Positions 45,291 through 54,704 of a stretch of 64,000 nt of DNA are shown piece by piece. Position 1 is the first letter of the stretch. Every line of letters starts with the position of its first letter. The DNA lies in assembly GCF_009707705.1 (NCBI RefSeq), contig NZ_WLYX01000001.1, positions 682,001-746,000 of the forward strand. The letters run 5' to 3'. The notes beneath the pieces were generated by a model. The model had not been told where the DNA came from. It did no database searches and worked only from the letters and a program-made list of their open reading frames with translations. This DNA is from Paludibacterium denitrificans (GTDB taxonomy: Bacteria > Pseudomonadota > Gammaproteobacteria > Burkholderiales > Chromobacteriaceae). Made by a program: the position numbers and the translations under genes.

Positions 45291-45827
45291 ATGAACCTTG
45301 ATCTGATCGGCCCGGGCAAAGACATGCCGGGCGACATTAATGTCGTAATCGAAATCTCCGCCAACAGTGCTCCGATCAAGTATGAATTCGACAAGGACAG
45401 TGGCGCCCTGATGGTAGACCGCTTCATGGGTACCTCCATGTTCTACCCGGCCAACTACGGTTTCGTACCGCAAACCCTGTCTGATGATGGCGACCCGGTC
45501 GATGTACTGGTGGTAACGCCGTTCCCGCTGCCGCCGGGCGTGCTGATCCGCTGCCGTGCACTGGGCATGATCAAGATGGAAGACGAATCCGGCGTGGATG
45601 CCAAACTGGTAGCCGTTCCGATGGAAAAACTCTGTCCGATGTACAAGGCCATCCAGAAGCTGGAAGACCTGCCGGAACTGTTGCGCAACCAGATGGTGCA
45701 CTTCTTCGAGCACTACAAGGATCTGGAAAAAGGCAAATGGGTCAAGGTTCAGGGTTGGGGCACGCTGGAAGATGCCAAGACCGAACTGGTTGAAGGCATT
45801 GAACGCGCCAACAAGCAAAAAGCCTGA
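45291..45827 (+). CDS. ppa: Inorganic pyrophosphatase (soluble, family I)
   Basis: A 178-residue protein with no lesion. It hydrolyses pyrophosphate and so pulls biosynthetic reactions forward. Metal-binding aspartates are in [10 protein letters not shown] and [13 protein letters not shown], with the [16 protein letters not shown] substrate region and [16 protein letters not shown] near the end. AAAAGGATT precedes the ATG. Confidence 0.97.
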   Translation: MNLDLIGPGKDMPGDINVVIEISANSAPIKYEFDKDSGALMVDRFMGTSMFYPANYGFVPQTLSDDGDPVDVLVVTPFPLPPGVLIRCRALGMIKMEDESGVDAKLVAVPMEKLCPMYKAIQKLEDLPELLRNQMVHFFEHYKDLEKGKWVKVQGWGTLEDAKTELVEGIERANKQKA

Positions 45828-45916
45828 TCGTGGCGGCAACCGCCCACAGATAAAAAGAAGCAAATGTTGCCTTTTTTAATACTCACAATGGTGGAACGAC
45901 CACCCGCTATCCTCAC

Positions 45917-46113
45917 TCAGCGCGAGGTATGGTGGGTGTCAACCGGATGCAGCGGGTTCTCCGCCGCGACCGGTGTCACCGGCGCCACCGATTGGACAGA
46001 CACTGGCGTTGCCACCGCCCGCTCACCGCGCGCCTGACGATAATCATAGCCATCGCCAGCCAGTGCCGAGCAACCAACATCAGCGACAGGGCCATTACAG
46101 TATGTTTCAGCAT
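45917..46113 (-). CDS. Small exported protein of unknown function, paralogue 1
   Basis: About 65 residues. A signal peptide MLKHTVMALSLMLVA... leads to a mature part starting AGDGYDYRQARGER and ending in a Val/Pro-rich tail (VSVQSVAPVTPVAAENP). A one-base lesion near 46078 separates the signal from the mature frame. The start, signal and AGDGYD junction resemble those of the next gene, so the two are probably paralogues. No family was recognised. Confidence 0.55.
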
Positions 46114-46180
46114 GATAAGGGTATCCTGAAAAAGTAGTCGAGGCGACATGGCAAACGCCGCATCGCCTCGAACCATTCAA

Positions 46181-46396
46181 TCAATGGCCGCGATAATTTT
46201 CTGCATGGGCCGCAATGGCCTTGGCGGCATAGTCATTGGCGGCCTGGCGTTCGGCATCGCTCTTCACAGACAGGTTCTGTGCCTGCGCCTTGACCACTTG
46301 CTGGTTTTTCCAGTTGTCGTAGCCATCACCGGCATACGCCAGAGTGGTGATCAGTGCATTGGCGGCCAAAGCGGCGATAAGGGTTTTCTTAAGCAT
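46181..46396 (-). CDS. Small exported protein of unknown function, paralogue 2
   Basis: A 71-residue protein with a clear Sec signal (MLKKTLIAALAANALITTLAYA) cleaved before GDGYDNWKNQQ. The mature 49 residues are hydrophilic and Ala/Gln-rich (KAQAQNLSVKSDAERQAAND). AGGAGCG is a good ribosome site before ATG 46396. It is 67 bases upstream of paralogue 1 on the same strand. Function unknown; a periplasmic location is inferred. Confidence 0.7.
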   Translation of the reverse strand: MLKKTLIAALAANALITTLAYAGDGYDNWKNQQVVKAQAQNLSVKSDAERQAANDYAAKAIAAHAENYRGH

Positions 46397-46640
46397 TTTT
46401 TCGCTCCTGTTATGGTGAATCAGGCTCATCGGATCACCGGCACGGCGCGGCGCCATGACGTCTTGGCACAAGAAAAATCAATCAAAAAAATTGATCTTAT
46501 CTCAGCCATTTACAAGTAAAGATAAACACGGCTTAATGAGCTGTGCGAGTGATCGTGTGGGATTACGGAACTCATTTTAGGCACGACAATGGCGCACTGA
46601 TAGCGGAAAGAATTGAAACTATATTTCGAAAATTTTGAAC

Positions 46641-47538
46641 ATGAAATTATCCCCGGATGCCCTGCTGGTACTGGATGCCATCGCTCGTAACGGCAGCTTC
46701 TCGGCCGCCGCCGAAGAGCTGCATCGCGTGCCATCCACGATCACCTACACCATCCAGAAGCTGGAACAGGATCTGGATATCGCGATCTTTGACCGCTCCG
46801 GTCATCGCGCCCGCCTCACCCCTAGAGCGAACGCCTGCTCAAGGATGGCCGTTACCTGCTCGATGCCGCAGGCATGATCGAACATCGCATTCGTCGCCTG
46901 GCTGGCGGTTGGGAAAGTGAACTATTGATCACCATTGGTGATCTGCTGCAATTCGGCCAACTCGTGCCGATCATTGCCGAATTCGATGCCCTGCATAGCG
47001 GCACCCATCTGCGCTTCAGTCGTGAGGTATTTGGTGGCATCTGGGATGCTCTGTACGACGACCGGGCCGATCTGGTAATTGGCGCGCCCAGCCACCCGCC
47101 GCCGGGGGATTATTTCGCCCGCGATCTGGGCACCGTTGATTTTGCGTTTGTGGTGGCGCCTCACCATCCGCTCGCGCAGGAAGCCGAGCCGATTCCGCCG
47201 CACGTGCTGCGTCGGCACCGCGCCATCAGCGTGGGCGATACCTCACGCCGTTTACCGACACGTTCCTCCGGCATACTGGAAGGCCAGGAAACCCTGACCG
47301 TACCGGGTGGAGAAGCCAAGCTTGCCATGCTGGTTGCCGGACTGGGCTGTGGCTATCTGCCGCGCTCCATGGTGGCCAGTTATCTAGAGAGCGGCCAGCT
47401 GGTGGAAAAAACCATTCTGGAAAACCGTGGCAATATCAAAGTATTTTTTTCCGGAAGGAACCCCTGCCGAGCAAAGCCTTAAGCTGGTTTATTCAACGGC
47501 TGGAATTAGCGGTAAAACGGCAGGAACTGACTTTCTGA
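46641..47538 (+). CDS. LysR-family regulator (YhaJ-like)
   Basis: About 298 residues. The winged helix begins SPDALLVLDAIARNGSFSAA, continues with HRVPSTITYTIQKLEQDL, and the effector domain has VAPHHPLAQEAEPIPPHVL and VAGLGCGYLPRSMV. Lesions are near 46823 (Thr-Pro-Ala-Gly-Glu-Arg-Leu expected, another GCCGGC context) and 47450. The corrected end is WFIQRLELAVKRQELTF, TGA 47536-47538. The next gene begins 4 bases later, unusual for a LysR gene, and may be its functional partner. Confidence 0.85.
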
Positions 47539-47542
47539 GTCG

Positions 47543-48291
47543 ATGGTGACCTACACAGCGCTGGGCAACGCCCCTTACCTCCCTCGGTTTTTGCACCGCT
47601 TGGCGGCGCAAGGGGTGGTTGCGTACCCAACGCCTCACCATCTGGCGCAGCACGGCTGGCTCCCCGCGGCATGGCAAGGCTTTCTGGCCGACAACACCCT
47701 GCTGGATCTGACCACCGACAACACCGAGCAGCTACTCGCCACCCAGACACTGGCACAACAACACGGTAAAACGCTGATCGAAGTCAGCGGCTCATTCCTG
47801 CCCGCTGGCGCAGCACATGGCTTCATGTTGCTGGTCGGCTACTCGGGTGAGCTACCCAATGCCGCGCAACTGTGGCTGGATGCAGCCGCACCGGCGCCGG
47901 GTGCGTGGTTACCGTGTGGACCGGTCGGCAGCGCCCGCTTCACCCGCTACATCCTTGATGCCATGCGCTTTGCCCGGCAACAGGCACTGGCCGATCTCAC
48001 CCCCCAGTCCAGCCAGGGACCCCCTGCATATCGACTGGCAGCAGCTGTTTCAAAAACAGCTGACGTTGGCCGAAAACATGCTGGCCCTCGCCCGGCAATA
48101 TCTGAAGCGACACGGGCTGGATCACGAGACACTGGAGACCAGCACCGTGCTGGGCGACTTTTCCACCCCCGCCAGAGAGCAAGCTCACTTCGCCGCCAAC
48201 CTGGCGCGGATGATCGTACTGGCACTGGGCCTTGGCCGAGGCTGTACAGGAAATCTTCAGCACGATAATGCAAGAGCCATCCGGTAACTAA
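47543..48291 (+). CDS. Unrecognised protein, possibly a degenerate 6-phosphogluconate/hydroxyisobutyrate dehydrogenase-like fold
   Basis: About 249 residues. I do not recognise a family with confidence. The order of elements resembles the 3-hydroxyisobutyrate dehydrogenase group: a beta-alpha start (TYTALGNAPYLPRFLHRLAA) where GLGxMG would be, DLTTDNTEQLLATQTLAQQH, a substrate-like GKTLIEVSGSFLPAGAAHGF, and a C-terminal helical part with ILDAMRFARQQALADL. The NAD-binding glycines are not conserved. Lesions are near 48018 (an extra C in a C-run) and 48235 (CCTTGG for CCTGG). The corrected end is IFSTIMQEPSGN at 48291. Confidence 0.55.
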
Positions 48292-48308
48292 GCACGGACA
48301 GCAGAAAT

Positions 48309-48337
48309 GAAAAAACCCGCCGTAGCGGGTTTTTTTA
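48309..48337. terminator. Bidirectional intrinsic terminator
   Basis: GAAAAAACCCGC-CGTA-GCGGGTTTTTTT between the convergent unknown gene and the phasin gene. Confidence 0.92.
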
Positions 48338-48356
48338 TCATGCACTGGCGAGTGAA

Positions 48357-48919
48357 TCAGGCAGCGGTCGAAGCAGTTTTCTTGCGAGAAACGGCATCGG
48401 TAGCAGCTTTGGCCGAGTGCGTGGCAGCTTCTACGCTGGCTTCGGCGATCTCTGCGCCAACTTTCTTGGCAGTCTTGGAAACGCTTTCGAATGCAGCATT
48501 GGAGCTGTTCACAAAAGTCTTCAGGGCCGATACGGCAACGTCGGAACCAGCCGGAGCATTCTTGGACAGACGGTCCAGCGAGCTCAACAGGGCTTTGTTA
48601 CCTTCAGCGATCTGTTCTTCCACAAAGGAAGTCAGTTCGTTCTGGGTGGCAACAGCTGCATCGTATACATTGCGTGCTACGGCAAAAGCCTGATCCAGAG
48701 CTGAGCCAGACCAGACTGCAGGTCGGCAAAGGCTTTCGGATCTTTGACTTCAGCCAGCGATTTGAAATTCTTGGCGTTGTCAGCCAGCAGCTTGCGGGTC
48801 AGGTCCAGCTGCAGATTGGCAAAACGTTCAGCAGAGGCCAGAACGATGGAAGACAGGCGAACAGCTTTGTCGAATTGTGCCTGTCCCAGAGCGGAAATTT
48901 CCGGGGTGTTGGTAAACAT
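48357..48919 (-). CDS. phaP: Phasin family protein (polyhydroxyalkanoate granule coat)
   Basis: About 187 residues, Ala/Lys-rich and helical, with the phasin-2 pattern: PEISALGQAQFDKAVRLSSI, FANLQLDLTRKLLADNAKNF, and a C-terminal Ala/Thr/Lys tail (HSAKAATDAVSRKKTASTAA). It coats PHA storage granules and controls their size. One lesion near 48703 (Leu-Ala-Gln before Ala-Leu-Asp-Gln-Ala) breaks the frame. A CTGC-N3-GCAG palindrome lies 65 bases upstream. Confidence 0.87.
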
Positions 48920-48982
48920 GTATTAGCTCCTAATGATGTTTGACAGCTCAGCAACAACAGCAACAAAACTGCTTCTCTGTTT

Positions 48983-48999
48983 TTGCTGCGATGCAGCAA
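48983..48999. promoter_or_regulatory. PhaR-type operator candidate upstream of the phasin gene
   Basis: TTGCTGC-GAT-GCAGCAA is a perfect 7+3+7 inverted repeat. PhaR repressors (for example of Paracoccus) bind CTGC-N3/4-GCAG sites in front of phasin genes and are released by PHA. Assignment by motif and position. Confidence 0.65.
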
Positions 49000-49266
49000 T
49001 TGCACTGTAATTCAACTGCCGGGAGAGGTCAAGAAATGTTGCGATGCACAAACAAGTAAACGACTATTTATTATGGTTTTTTACAACACAAACATTCCAT
49101 TGACATGACAAAAATATGAAATCATCAGGCGCCATGGCAAGCTGCCACTGTTACCAGCCCAACAGAGGCCGCAAAACCGCACCCCGGCTGCCCCGCGCCA
49201 TTGAAAGGGGAGCGCCAAGCCAGTACACTCGCGCAATAGAAGAAAACTATCCGATAAAACAGAATC
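49000..49266. other. Control region between phasin and minC
   Basis: AT-rich around 49050-49120, with TTGACA at 49102. It should contain the promoters of both divergent transcripts. No gene is seen. Confidence 0.45.
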
Positions 49267-50003
49267 ATGACTATTGCGGCTAACGCCTTTGACATCAAAT
49301 CAGCCAGTCTCGACCTGCTGGCCCTGCTGTTGCGTACTGACAATCTGGACGAACTGAAACAGGCTTTGGAAGCACGTTTTGGCTCGGCTAGCGCCGCGCC
49401 GACCGAGGCCTTCGTGCTGGACGTGGAAGCCTTGGCCGATCCGGCCAATCTGGACTACGGGCGTCTGCTGCCGCTGCTCGGTCGCTGTGGCATCCGTGCG
49501 GTTGCCTTGCGTCACCCGGATAGTGCATTGGCCGCCATCGCCAACCGCTTTGGCCTGGTCTACACCGGCACCGTGGGCCAGCCGCGCAGCGTGGCGACGG
49601 TACAAGAGCCGGAGCCGGTCAAACCGGAACCCGAAGTTGCCCCCGCGCCAGCGCTTACCCCAGCCACGCCCCCACGCTGATCGTCGACCGCCCGGTGCGG
49701 GCTTACCAGCAGATTTATGCCAAGGGCGGTGATCTGGTGCTGCTGGCCATGGTCAGCGCCGGGGCCGAAGTCATTGCTGATGGCAACATTCACGCCTATG
49801 CGCCATTGCGGGGCCGGGCGCTGGCAGGCGCGCGTGGCGATACCCGCGCCCGCATCTTTACCTACAGCATGGAAGCGGAGCTAGTTTCGGTTGCTGGCGT
49901 TTACCGCACCATTGAGCAAGACTTGCCGCACAGCATTAAAGGCAAGCCCACTCAGGTCTTTCTTGAGAACGAGCGCTTGGTGATGACCGCGCTCGGCGAG
50001 TAA
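49267..50003 (+). CDS. minC: Septum-site inhibitor MinC
   Basis: About 245 residues. It blocks FtsZ polymerisation away from midcell. The N-terminal domain (residues 1-110) inhibits FtsZ; a Pro/Glu-rich linker follows; the C-terminal beta-helix has [20 protein letters not shown] and [18 protein letters not shown], the MinD/FtsZ-binding part. One lesion near 49665 adds a base to a C-run (Ala-Thr-Pro-Thr-Leu-Ile-Val-Asp). First gene of minCDE-oxyR. Confidence 0.94.
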
Positions 50004-50034
50004 CGGATATTTCATTCATCCAAAGGGATTTACT

Positions 50035-50851
50035 GTGGCAAAAATCATCGTCGTGACTTCCGGCAAGGGTGGCGTAGGCAAGACCACCACCAGCGCCAGT
50101 TTCGCTTCTGGCCTTGCCCTGCGTGGCCACAAGACTGTCGTGATCGATTTTGACGTCGGCTTGCGTAACCTGGATCTGATCATGGGCTGCGAGCGACGCG
50201 TGGTGTACGACCTGATCAATGTCGTGCATGGTGAGGCGACCCTGAACCAGTGCGCTGATCAAGGACAAGCATTGCGATAATCTATTTATCCTGCTAAGCC
50301 TCGCAAACCCGCGACAAGGATGCGCTCAGCCGAGAAGGCGTGGAAAAAGTGTTGGCCGAACTGGCCGACAGCGGCTTTGACTACATTGTTTGCGACTCGT
50401 ATTACCGGTATCGAAAAAGGCGCGCTGATGGCGCTGTATTTTGCCGATGAAGCGCTGATCGTCACCAACCCGGAAGTATCATCAGTACGCGACTCCGATC
50501 GCATCCTCGGGAATTCTGTCGTCCAAATCCAAACGGGCGGAAGAAGGCCGCGAACCGGTCAAGGAGCATCTGCTGATCAGCCGTTATGCACCGGCCCGCG
50601 TCGACAAGGGTGAGATGCTGTCGGTGGACGACGTGAAGGAAATCCTGCGCGTGCCACTGATTGGTGTCATTCCGGAATCGCAATCCGTGCTGCAAGCGTC
50701 CAACTCCGGTACGCTTACCATTCACCTGCAAGGCTCCGATGTCGCCGAAGCGTACTCGGACGTTATTGCACGATTCCCGGGCGAAGACCGCCCGATGCGT
50801 TTCCTGCAAGCCCCCAAAGTGGGTCTTCTCAAGCGCCTCTTTGGAGGTTAA
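50035..50851 (+). CDS. minD: Septum-site ATPase MinD
   Basis: About 271 residues. It is the membrane-bound ATPase that recruits MinC and oscillates with MinE. The deviant Walker A is intact (VVTSGKGGVGKTTTSASFA), and the C-terminal amphipathic helix is VGLLKRLFGG. Start is GTG 50035 after AAAGGGA. Lesions: about 50228 (extra T), 50294-50301 (GCTAAGCC for GCCGGCC, Leu-Pro-Ala-Ser-Gln), 50398-50405 (TATTACC replacing GCCGGC in CDSPAGIE), about 50513 (CTCGGGA for CTGGG), and substitutions near 50715 and 50771. All family motifs remain. Confidence 0.95.
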
Positions 50852-50854
50852 GTC

Positions 50855-51115
50855 ATGTCGCTCATTGATCTCATTTTTGGCAAACGTCAAAAGTCGGCCT
50901 CTATCGCGCGTGAACGCCTGCAGATCATTCTGGCGCACGAGCGCGATGGCCGCACGGGCGCACCGGACTACCTGCCTACTTTGCAACGCGAATTGATGGA
51001 AGTGATCTCCAAATACGTGGCAGTTAATCAGGATGACATCAAGGTCAATCTGGAACGCCGGGACAATCTGGAGGTTCTGGAAGTCAATATCGTGCTGCAG
51101 GAAAACCAGCGTTAA
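50855..51115 (+). CDS. minE: Cell-division topological specificity factor MinE
   Basis: An 86-residue protein with no lesion. The N-terminal anti-MinCD helix has [20 protein letters not shown] and the dimerisation domain follows ([20 protein letters not shown]). It stimulates MinD ATPase and drives the oscillation. It begins 3 bases after minD. Confidence 0.97.
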   Translation: MSLIDLIFGKRQKSASIARERLQIILAHERDGRTGAPDYLPTLQRELMEVISKYVAVNQDDIKVNLERRDNLEVLEVNIVLQENQR

Positions 51116-51118
51116 ATC

Positions 51119-52055
51119 ATGACGCTAACCGAACTGCGTTATATCGTAGCCGTGGCGCGTGAACGCCATTTCGGCCGGGCGGCACAAAGCTGCTTTGTCA
51201 GCCAGCCGACGCTTTCCATTGCCATCAAGAAGCTGGAAGACGAACTGGGCGTGACCTTGTTCGAGCGCGGCGGGCAGGAAGTGGCGGTCACCGAAATCGG
51301 CGAGCGCATCGTGGAGCAATCGCACCGGGTGCTGGAAGAAGCGGAACGGGTAAAACAGCTGGCTAAGACGAACACCAGAACGAACTGGTCGGGCCGCTGA
51401 AACTGGGGGTGATTTTCACCATCAGCCCGTACCTGCTGCCGCGCCTGATCCCTGCCCTGCGGATTCTGGCGCCGGACATGCCGCTGATTCTGGAAGAAAA
51501 CTACACGCTGCGGCTGGCGGAAATGCTCAAGCGCGGCGAGGTGGATGCCATTATCGTGGCCGACCCGTTTGATGAAGCCGGTACGGAAGCCCGGCCGTTG
51601 TATGACGAGCCGTTTGTCGTAGCTACGCCCAAGGGGCACCCGTGGGAGAAGCGCGATACCGTATCGGCCAGCCAGCTGTCGGATGAAAGTGTGCTGCTGC
51701 TGACGCAAGGCAACTGCTTCCGTGATCAGGTGTTGCAAGCCTGTAGCGAGCTGGCCAGCCGCCAGAACCAGTCGGCTTGGCCAGCATGTTACAGGGCAGC
51801 TCGCTTAATACCATTCGCCACATGGTGGCCAGCGGCATGGGCATTACCGTGATGCTTACCACCTCGGTGGGCCCCAGCGATGCGGCCTTGTTGTCGGTGG
51901 TACCGTTCAGCGAACCGGTACCGCAACGTCGTGTTCTGCTGGTCACGCGCAAGCAGTTTTTCCGCAAGAAAGCAGTGGAAACGCTGCAACAGGCGGTATT
52001 CCGCTCTGGCCTGCCCGGCGTCACCATGCTGGAAGGCGCGGCGACACCAGCCTAA
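51119..52055 (+). CDS. oxyR: Hydrogen-peroxide sensor OxyR
   Basis: About 312 residues, LysR family. It starts 3 bases after minE, an arrangement known from Neisseria. The helix-turn-helix is RAAQSCFVSQPTLSIAIKKL, and both redox cysteines are present in QGNCFRDQVLQACSEL, eight residues apart as in the peroxide-sensing disulfide. Lesions are at 51361-51368 (GCTAAGAC where an Ala-Gly GCCGGC is expected) and near 51778 (one base, before LASMLQGSSLNTI). The corrected end is LEGAATPA. Confidence 0.94.
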
Positions 52056-52090
52056 GGTCGTTAGGTGGAGGCTGTCGGGGATAGCACACA

Positions 52091-52124
52091 AAAAGGTTGG
52101 CCGAATAATTCGGCCAACCTTTTT
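52091..52124. terminator. Bidirectional terminator from an inverted pair of the repeated word
   Basis: AAAAAGGTTGGCCGAA-TAA-TTCGGCCAACCTTTTT: a 13-bp stem, 3-base loop and T-run between the convergent oxyR and aminotransferase genes. Confidence 0.93.
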
Positions 52125-52143
52125 CATATCAGACCACTAACGC

Positions 52144-53286
52144 TTAACCGCGGATCAGCGCAGCCAGACGCGCAATGCCTTCGTCGATACGTTCCGGCGC
52201 GGTATGACTGAAGTTGAGCCGCAGGTGCCCAATACCGGCGTTCGGATCGGGATAGAACGGCTCACCCGGCATGAAGGCGACATTCTGCTCCAGCGCCCGT
52301 TTCAGCACTTCGCGGGTATCTTGCGGTTTTTTCAGGGTCAACCAGAAGAACAGGCCGCCTTTGGGCATTTGCCAATCGGCCAGATCAGCAAAGTGTTTCT
52401 CCAGCGCCGCCTGCATCGCATCGCGCCCCACTTTGTAAGTGGCCCGCAAGTTGGTCAGATGCTGCGGATAATCCGGGCTCTTCAGCCACTTGGCCATAAA
52501 CCACTGGCCGATGCGGTTGGTGTGCAAATCCATCGCCTGCTTCAGCTTGACCAGATACGGGTACAGATCGGGTGAAGCAATCAGGTAGCCTACGCGCAAG
52601 CCCGGTGCCAGCGTCTTGGAGAAGGAGCCGGAATAGATCCACGGCGCACTCTTCAGATGGCTGACCAATGGTGCCGGGGCCACGCCGTCGTAGCTCAGCT
52701 CACGGTACGGATCGTCTTCCAGTACCGGCACACCAGCCGCGTCGATGACTTCGGCCAACGCTTGCCGCGTAGCGGCGGAATAACAGGCGCCGGACGGGTT
52801 CTGGAAACTCGGAATCAGGTAGGTCAGGCGCGGTTTCACGCGTTCAAACGCCGCAGCCAGACTAGCCGGATTGAGTTCGCCATTTTCCTGCGGCACGGCG
52901 GTAATATCCGCGCCAAACAGACCATAAGCCTGCATGGTGGCCAGATAAGTCGGGCCTTCGGTCACCACCGGCGTACCCGGATCGATGAACAGCTTGGCGG
53001 TCAGGTCAATGGCTTGTTGCGAGCCGGACAGGATCAATACCTGATTGGCGCTGCACGGCACGCCAATCGCGCGGGCCTGTTCGGCGATCAATTCGCGCAA
53101 CTCCGGTTCGCCCTCGGTGGTACCGTACTGGGCCAACGCCTGCGGCACCCCGCTGAAATCCAGTTCCGGCAGGCATTGCGGCGCAGGCAGCCCACCGGCA
53201 AAGGAAATCACTTCCGGACGCTGGGCGGCTGCCGGGATCTCGCGGATCAGTGAGCCGGTCAGACGTTCGATACGTTCTGAAAACAT
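52144..53286 (-). CDS. PLP-dependent class I/II aminotransferase (LysN/2-aminoadipate type)
   Basis: A 380-residue protein with no lesion. The PLP lysine is in YSGSFSKTLAPGLRVGYL; substrate and cofactor residues are in SFQNPSGACYS and VLEDDPYRELSYDG, and VISFAGGLPAPQCLPE is the N-terminal arm. It resembles the 2-aminoadipate/branched-chain transaminases with the same fold as MocR domains but without a DNA-binding part. ATG 53286 has GGGAG. The substrate is not decided. It is divergent from a MarR gene, which may regulate it. Confidence 0.88.
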   Translation of the reverse strand: MFSERIERLTGSLIREIPAAAQRPEVISFAGGLPAPQCLPELDFSGVPQALAQYGTTEGEPELRELIAEQARAIGVPCSANQVLILSGSQQAIDLTAKLFIDPGTPVVTEGPTYLATMQAYGLFGADITAVPQENGELNPASLAAAFERVKPRLTYLIPSFQNPSGACYSAATRQALAEVIDAAGVPVLEDDPYRELSYDGVAPAPLVSHLKSAPWIYSGSFSKTLAPGLRVGYLIASPDLYPYLVKLKQAMDLHTNRIGQWFMAKWLKSPDYPQHLTNLRATYKVGRDAMQAALEKHFADLADWQMPKGGLFFWLTLKKPQDTREVLKRALEQNVAFMPGEPFYPDPNAGIGHLRLNFSHTAPERIDEGIARLAALIRG

Positions 53287-53478
53287 GGTAATCTCCCAAG
53301 TGTCATGCCGGAGCGTCCTGCTTTGACCGTGGCAGCGGGTAATACGCCAACGGGAACATCCAAGGCTCCGGAGCGGCGTCGGGTGGACAAGGAACCGCAC
53401 CGAGGCAGAATGTCAGGCCATGACAGCCTCAATGATAATGATCAAAAAGCGTGCTACTATCGCTTCTCTGGAATAAAT

Positions 53479-53493
53479 GTCAATTTTTTTGAC
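53479..53493. promoter_or_regulatory. Palindromic operator candidate between the aminotransferase and marR genes
   Basis: GTCAA-TTTTT-TTGAC inverted repeat 34 bases before the MarR start. Small MarR-type repressors bind such short palindromes over their own promoter. Confidence 0.5.
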
Positions 53494-53526
53494 CTAATTT
53501 ACCCCTCAAGCAGGGCCGTCGTCAAT

Positions 53527-53971
53527 ATGTCAGACTCAGCAAGTCGCATCGATCTGCGCGCCACCATGGAAGCTTTCTTCCATGCCTACATGATGTTCAC
53601 CGGCAGACCGGACGAAATTCTAGCCAAACGCGGTTTGGCGCGTGTGCATCATCGCATCATGTTTTTTGTCGCCCGCTATCCCGGATTGTCGGTCAAGGAT
53701 CTGCTCGGTGCGCTGGGCGTCACCAAGCAGGCCATCAACATGCCCTTGCGCCAATTGGTGGAAATGGGACTGATCGACTCGCGTGCCGCGCGCCACGACA
53801 AGCGCGTCAAGGAGTTGACCTTGACCAGTGAGGGGAAAAAACTGGAGGAGATGCTGCACCGCGAGCAGGTGAAGCTGTTACAGCAGGCCTTTGAGTTGGC
53901 GGGAGACAGCAGCATTGCTTAGCTGGATTGCCGTCAACCGCGGTCTGGCAGGTCGCCTGCAGCAAAGCTAG
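53527..53971 (+). CDS. MarR-family transcriptional regulator
   Basis: About 147 residues. The winged helix includes FFVARYPGLSVKDLLGALGV, then TKQAINMPLRQLVEMGLIDS and RAARHDKRVKELTLTSEGKK. The apparent stop at 53920 lies in GCTTAGC (53917-53923), where GCCGGC is expected; the corrected protein continues GWIAVNRGLAGRLQQS to TAG 53969-53971, the normal MarR length. Divergent from the aminotransferase. Confidence 0.87.
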
Positions 53972-54020
53972 CCCGTTCGGCCAACCTTACCGCCACGGTC
54001 AGAGGCCGTGGCCAGATTGA

Positions 54021-54575
54021 TTATTCGATACGCTGATAGCTGACTTCCAGCACTTCGATTTCTTCCTCGCCGTCCGGGCCACGGAAATAAACCGTTTCCC
54101 CCTCGCGTGACTTGATCAAGGTACGCGCAATGGGTGAAATCCAGCTGATATGGCCACGGCTCAGGTCGGTTTCATCAACGCCGACAATACGCAACCGCTG
54201 TTCGCTGCCATCACCACGCTGGATCAGCACGGTCGCGGCAAAGAATACCTGATCGGTCGCTTCACGGCGTTCCGGATCAACCACTTCGGCCAACTCCAGC
54301 CGCTTGGTGAGGAAACGGATGCGCCGGTCGATCTCGCGCAAACGGCGTTTGCCATACAGATAGTCGCCGTTTTCCGAACGATCACCATTGCTCGCCGCCC
54401 AGTTGACGATCTGCACCATTTCCGGCCGCTCGCGGTGGACCAGATGGTACAGCTCATCTTTCAGCCGCTGCCAGCCGGGCGTGATGTAGTTCTTGCTGGA
54501 AGCTAACAAGCGCTGCTCGGCGGGCAAGTCGTCGTCCTGCTCGTCGTCGCTTTCCTTGGTAAAAGCCTTGCTCAT
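54021..54575 (-). CDS. greB: Transcription elongation factor GreB
   Basis: A 184-residue protein with no lesion. It rescues backtracked RNA polymerase by stimulating transcript cleavage. The coiled-coil tip acidic residues and basic patch are in WAASNGDRSENGDYLYGKRR, and the C-terminal domain has DLSRGHISWISPIARTLI. Start ATG 54575 (MSKAFTKES) has a GAGG site; the longer frame to 54605 is unnecessary. The acidic stretch ESDDEQDDDLPAEQ near the N-terminus is a GreB extension. Confidence 0.94.
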   Translation of the reverse strand: MSKAFTKESDDEQDDDLPAEQRLLASSKNYITPGWQRLKDELYHLVHRERPEMVQIVNWAASNGDRSENGDYLYGKRRLREIDRRIRFLTKRLELAEVVDPERREATDQVFFAATVLIQRGDGSEQRLRIVGVDETDLSRGHISWISPIARTLIKSREGETVYFRGPDGEEEIEVLEVSYQRIE

Positions 54576-54704
54576 GATTGCCTCGACCCTGTTAAACCTT
54601 GCCAACCGGCTGGTGTCCGCGCACCCACCGGCTCTTCCGTTTCACCATTATCATCTGGCGGCAGCCGTGGCGGCCGAATCACCACCACGGTTGGCTGACG
54701 CGGT

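Noticed and set aside
45830..45850. Hairpin GGCGG-CAA-CCGCC after ppa as a terminator
   Set aside because: Short stem followed by ATAAAAAG, not a T-run; too weak to call.
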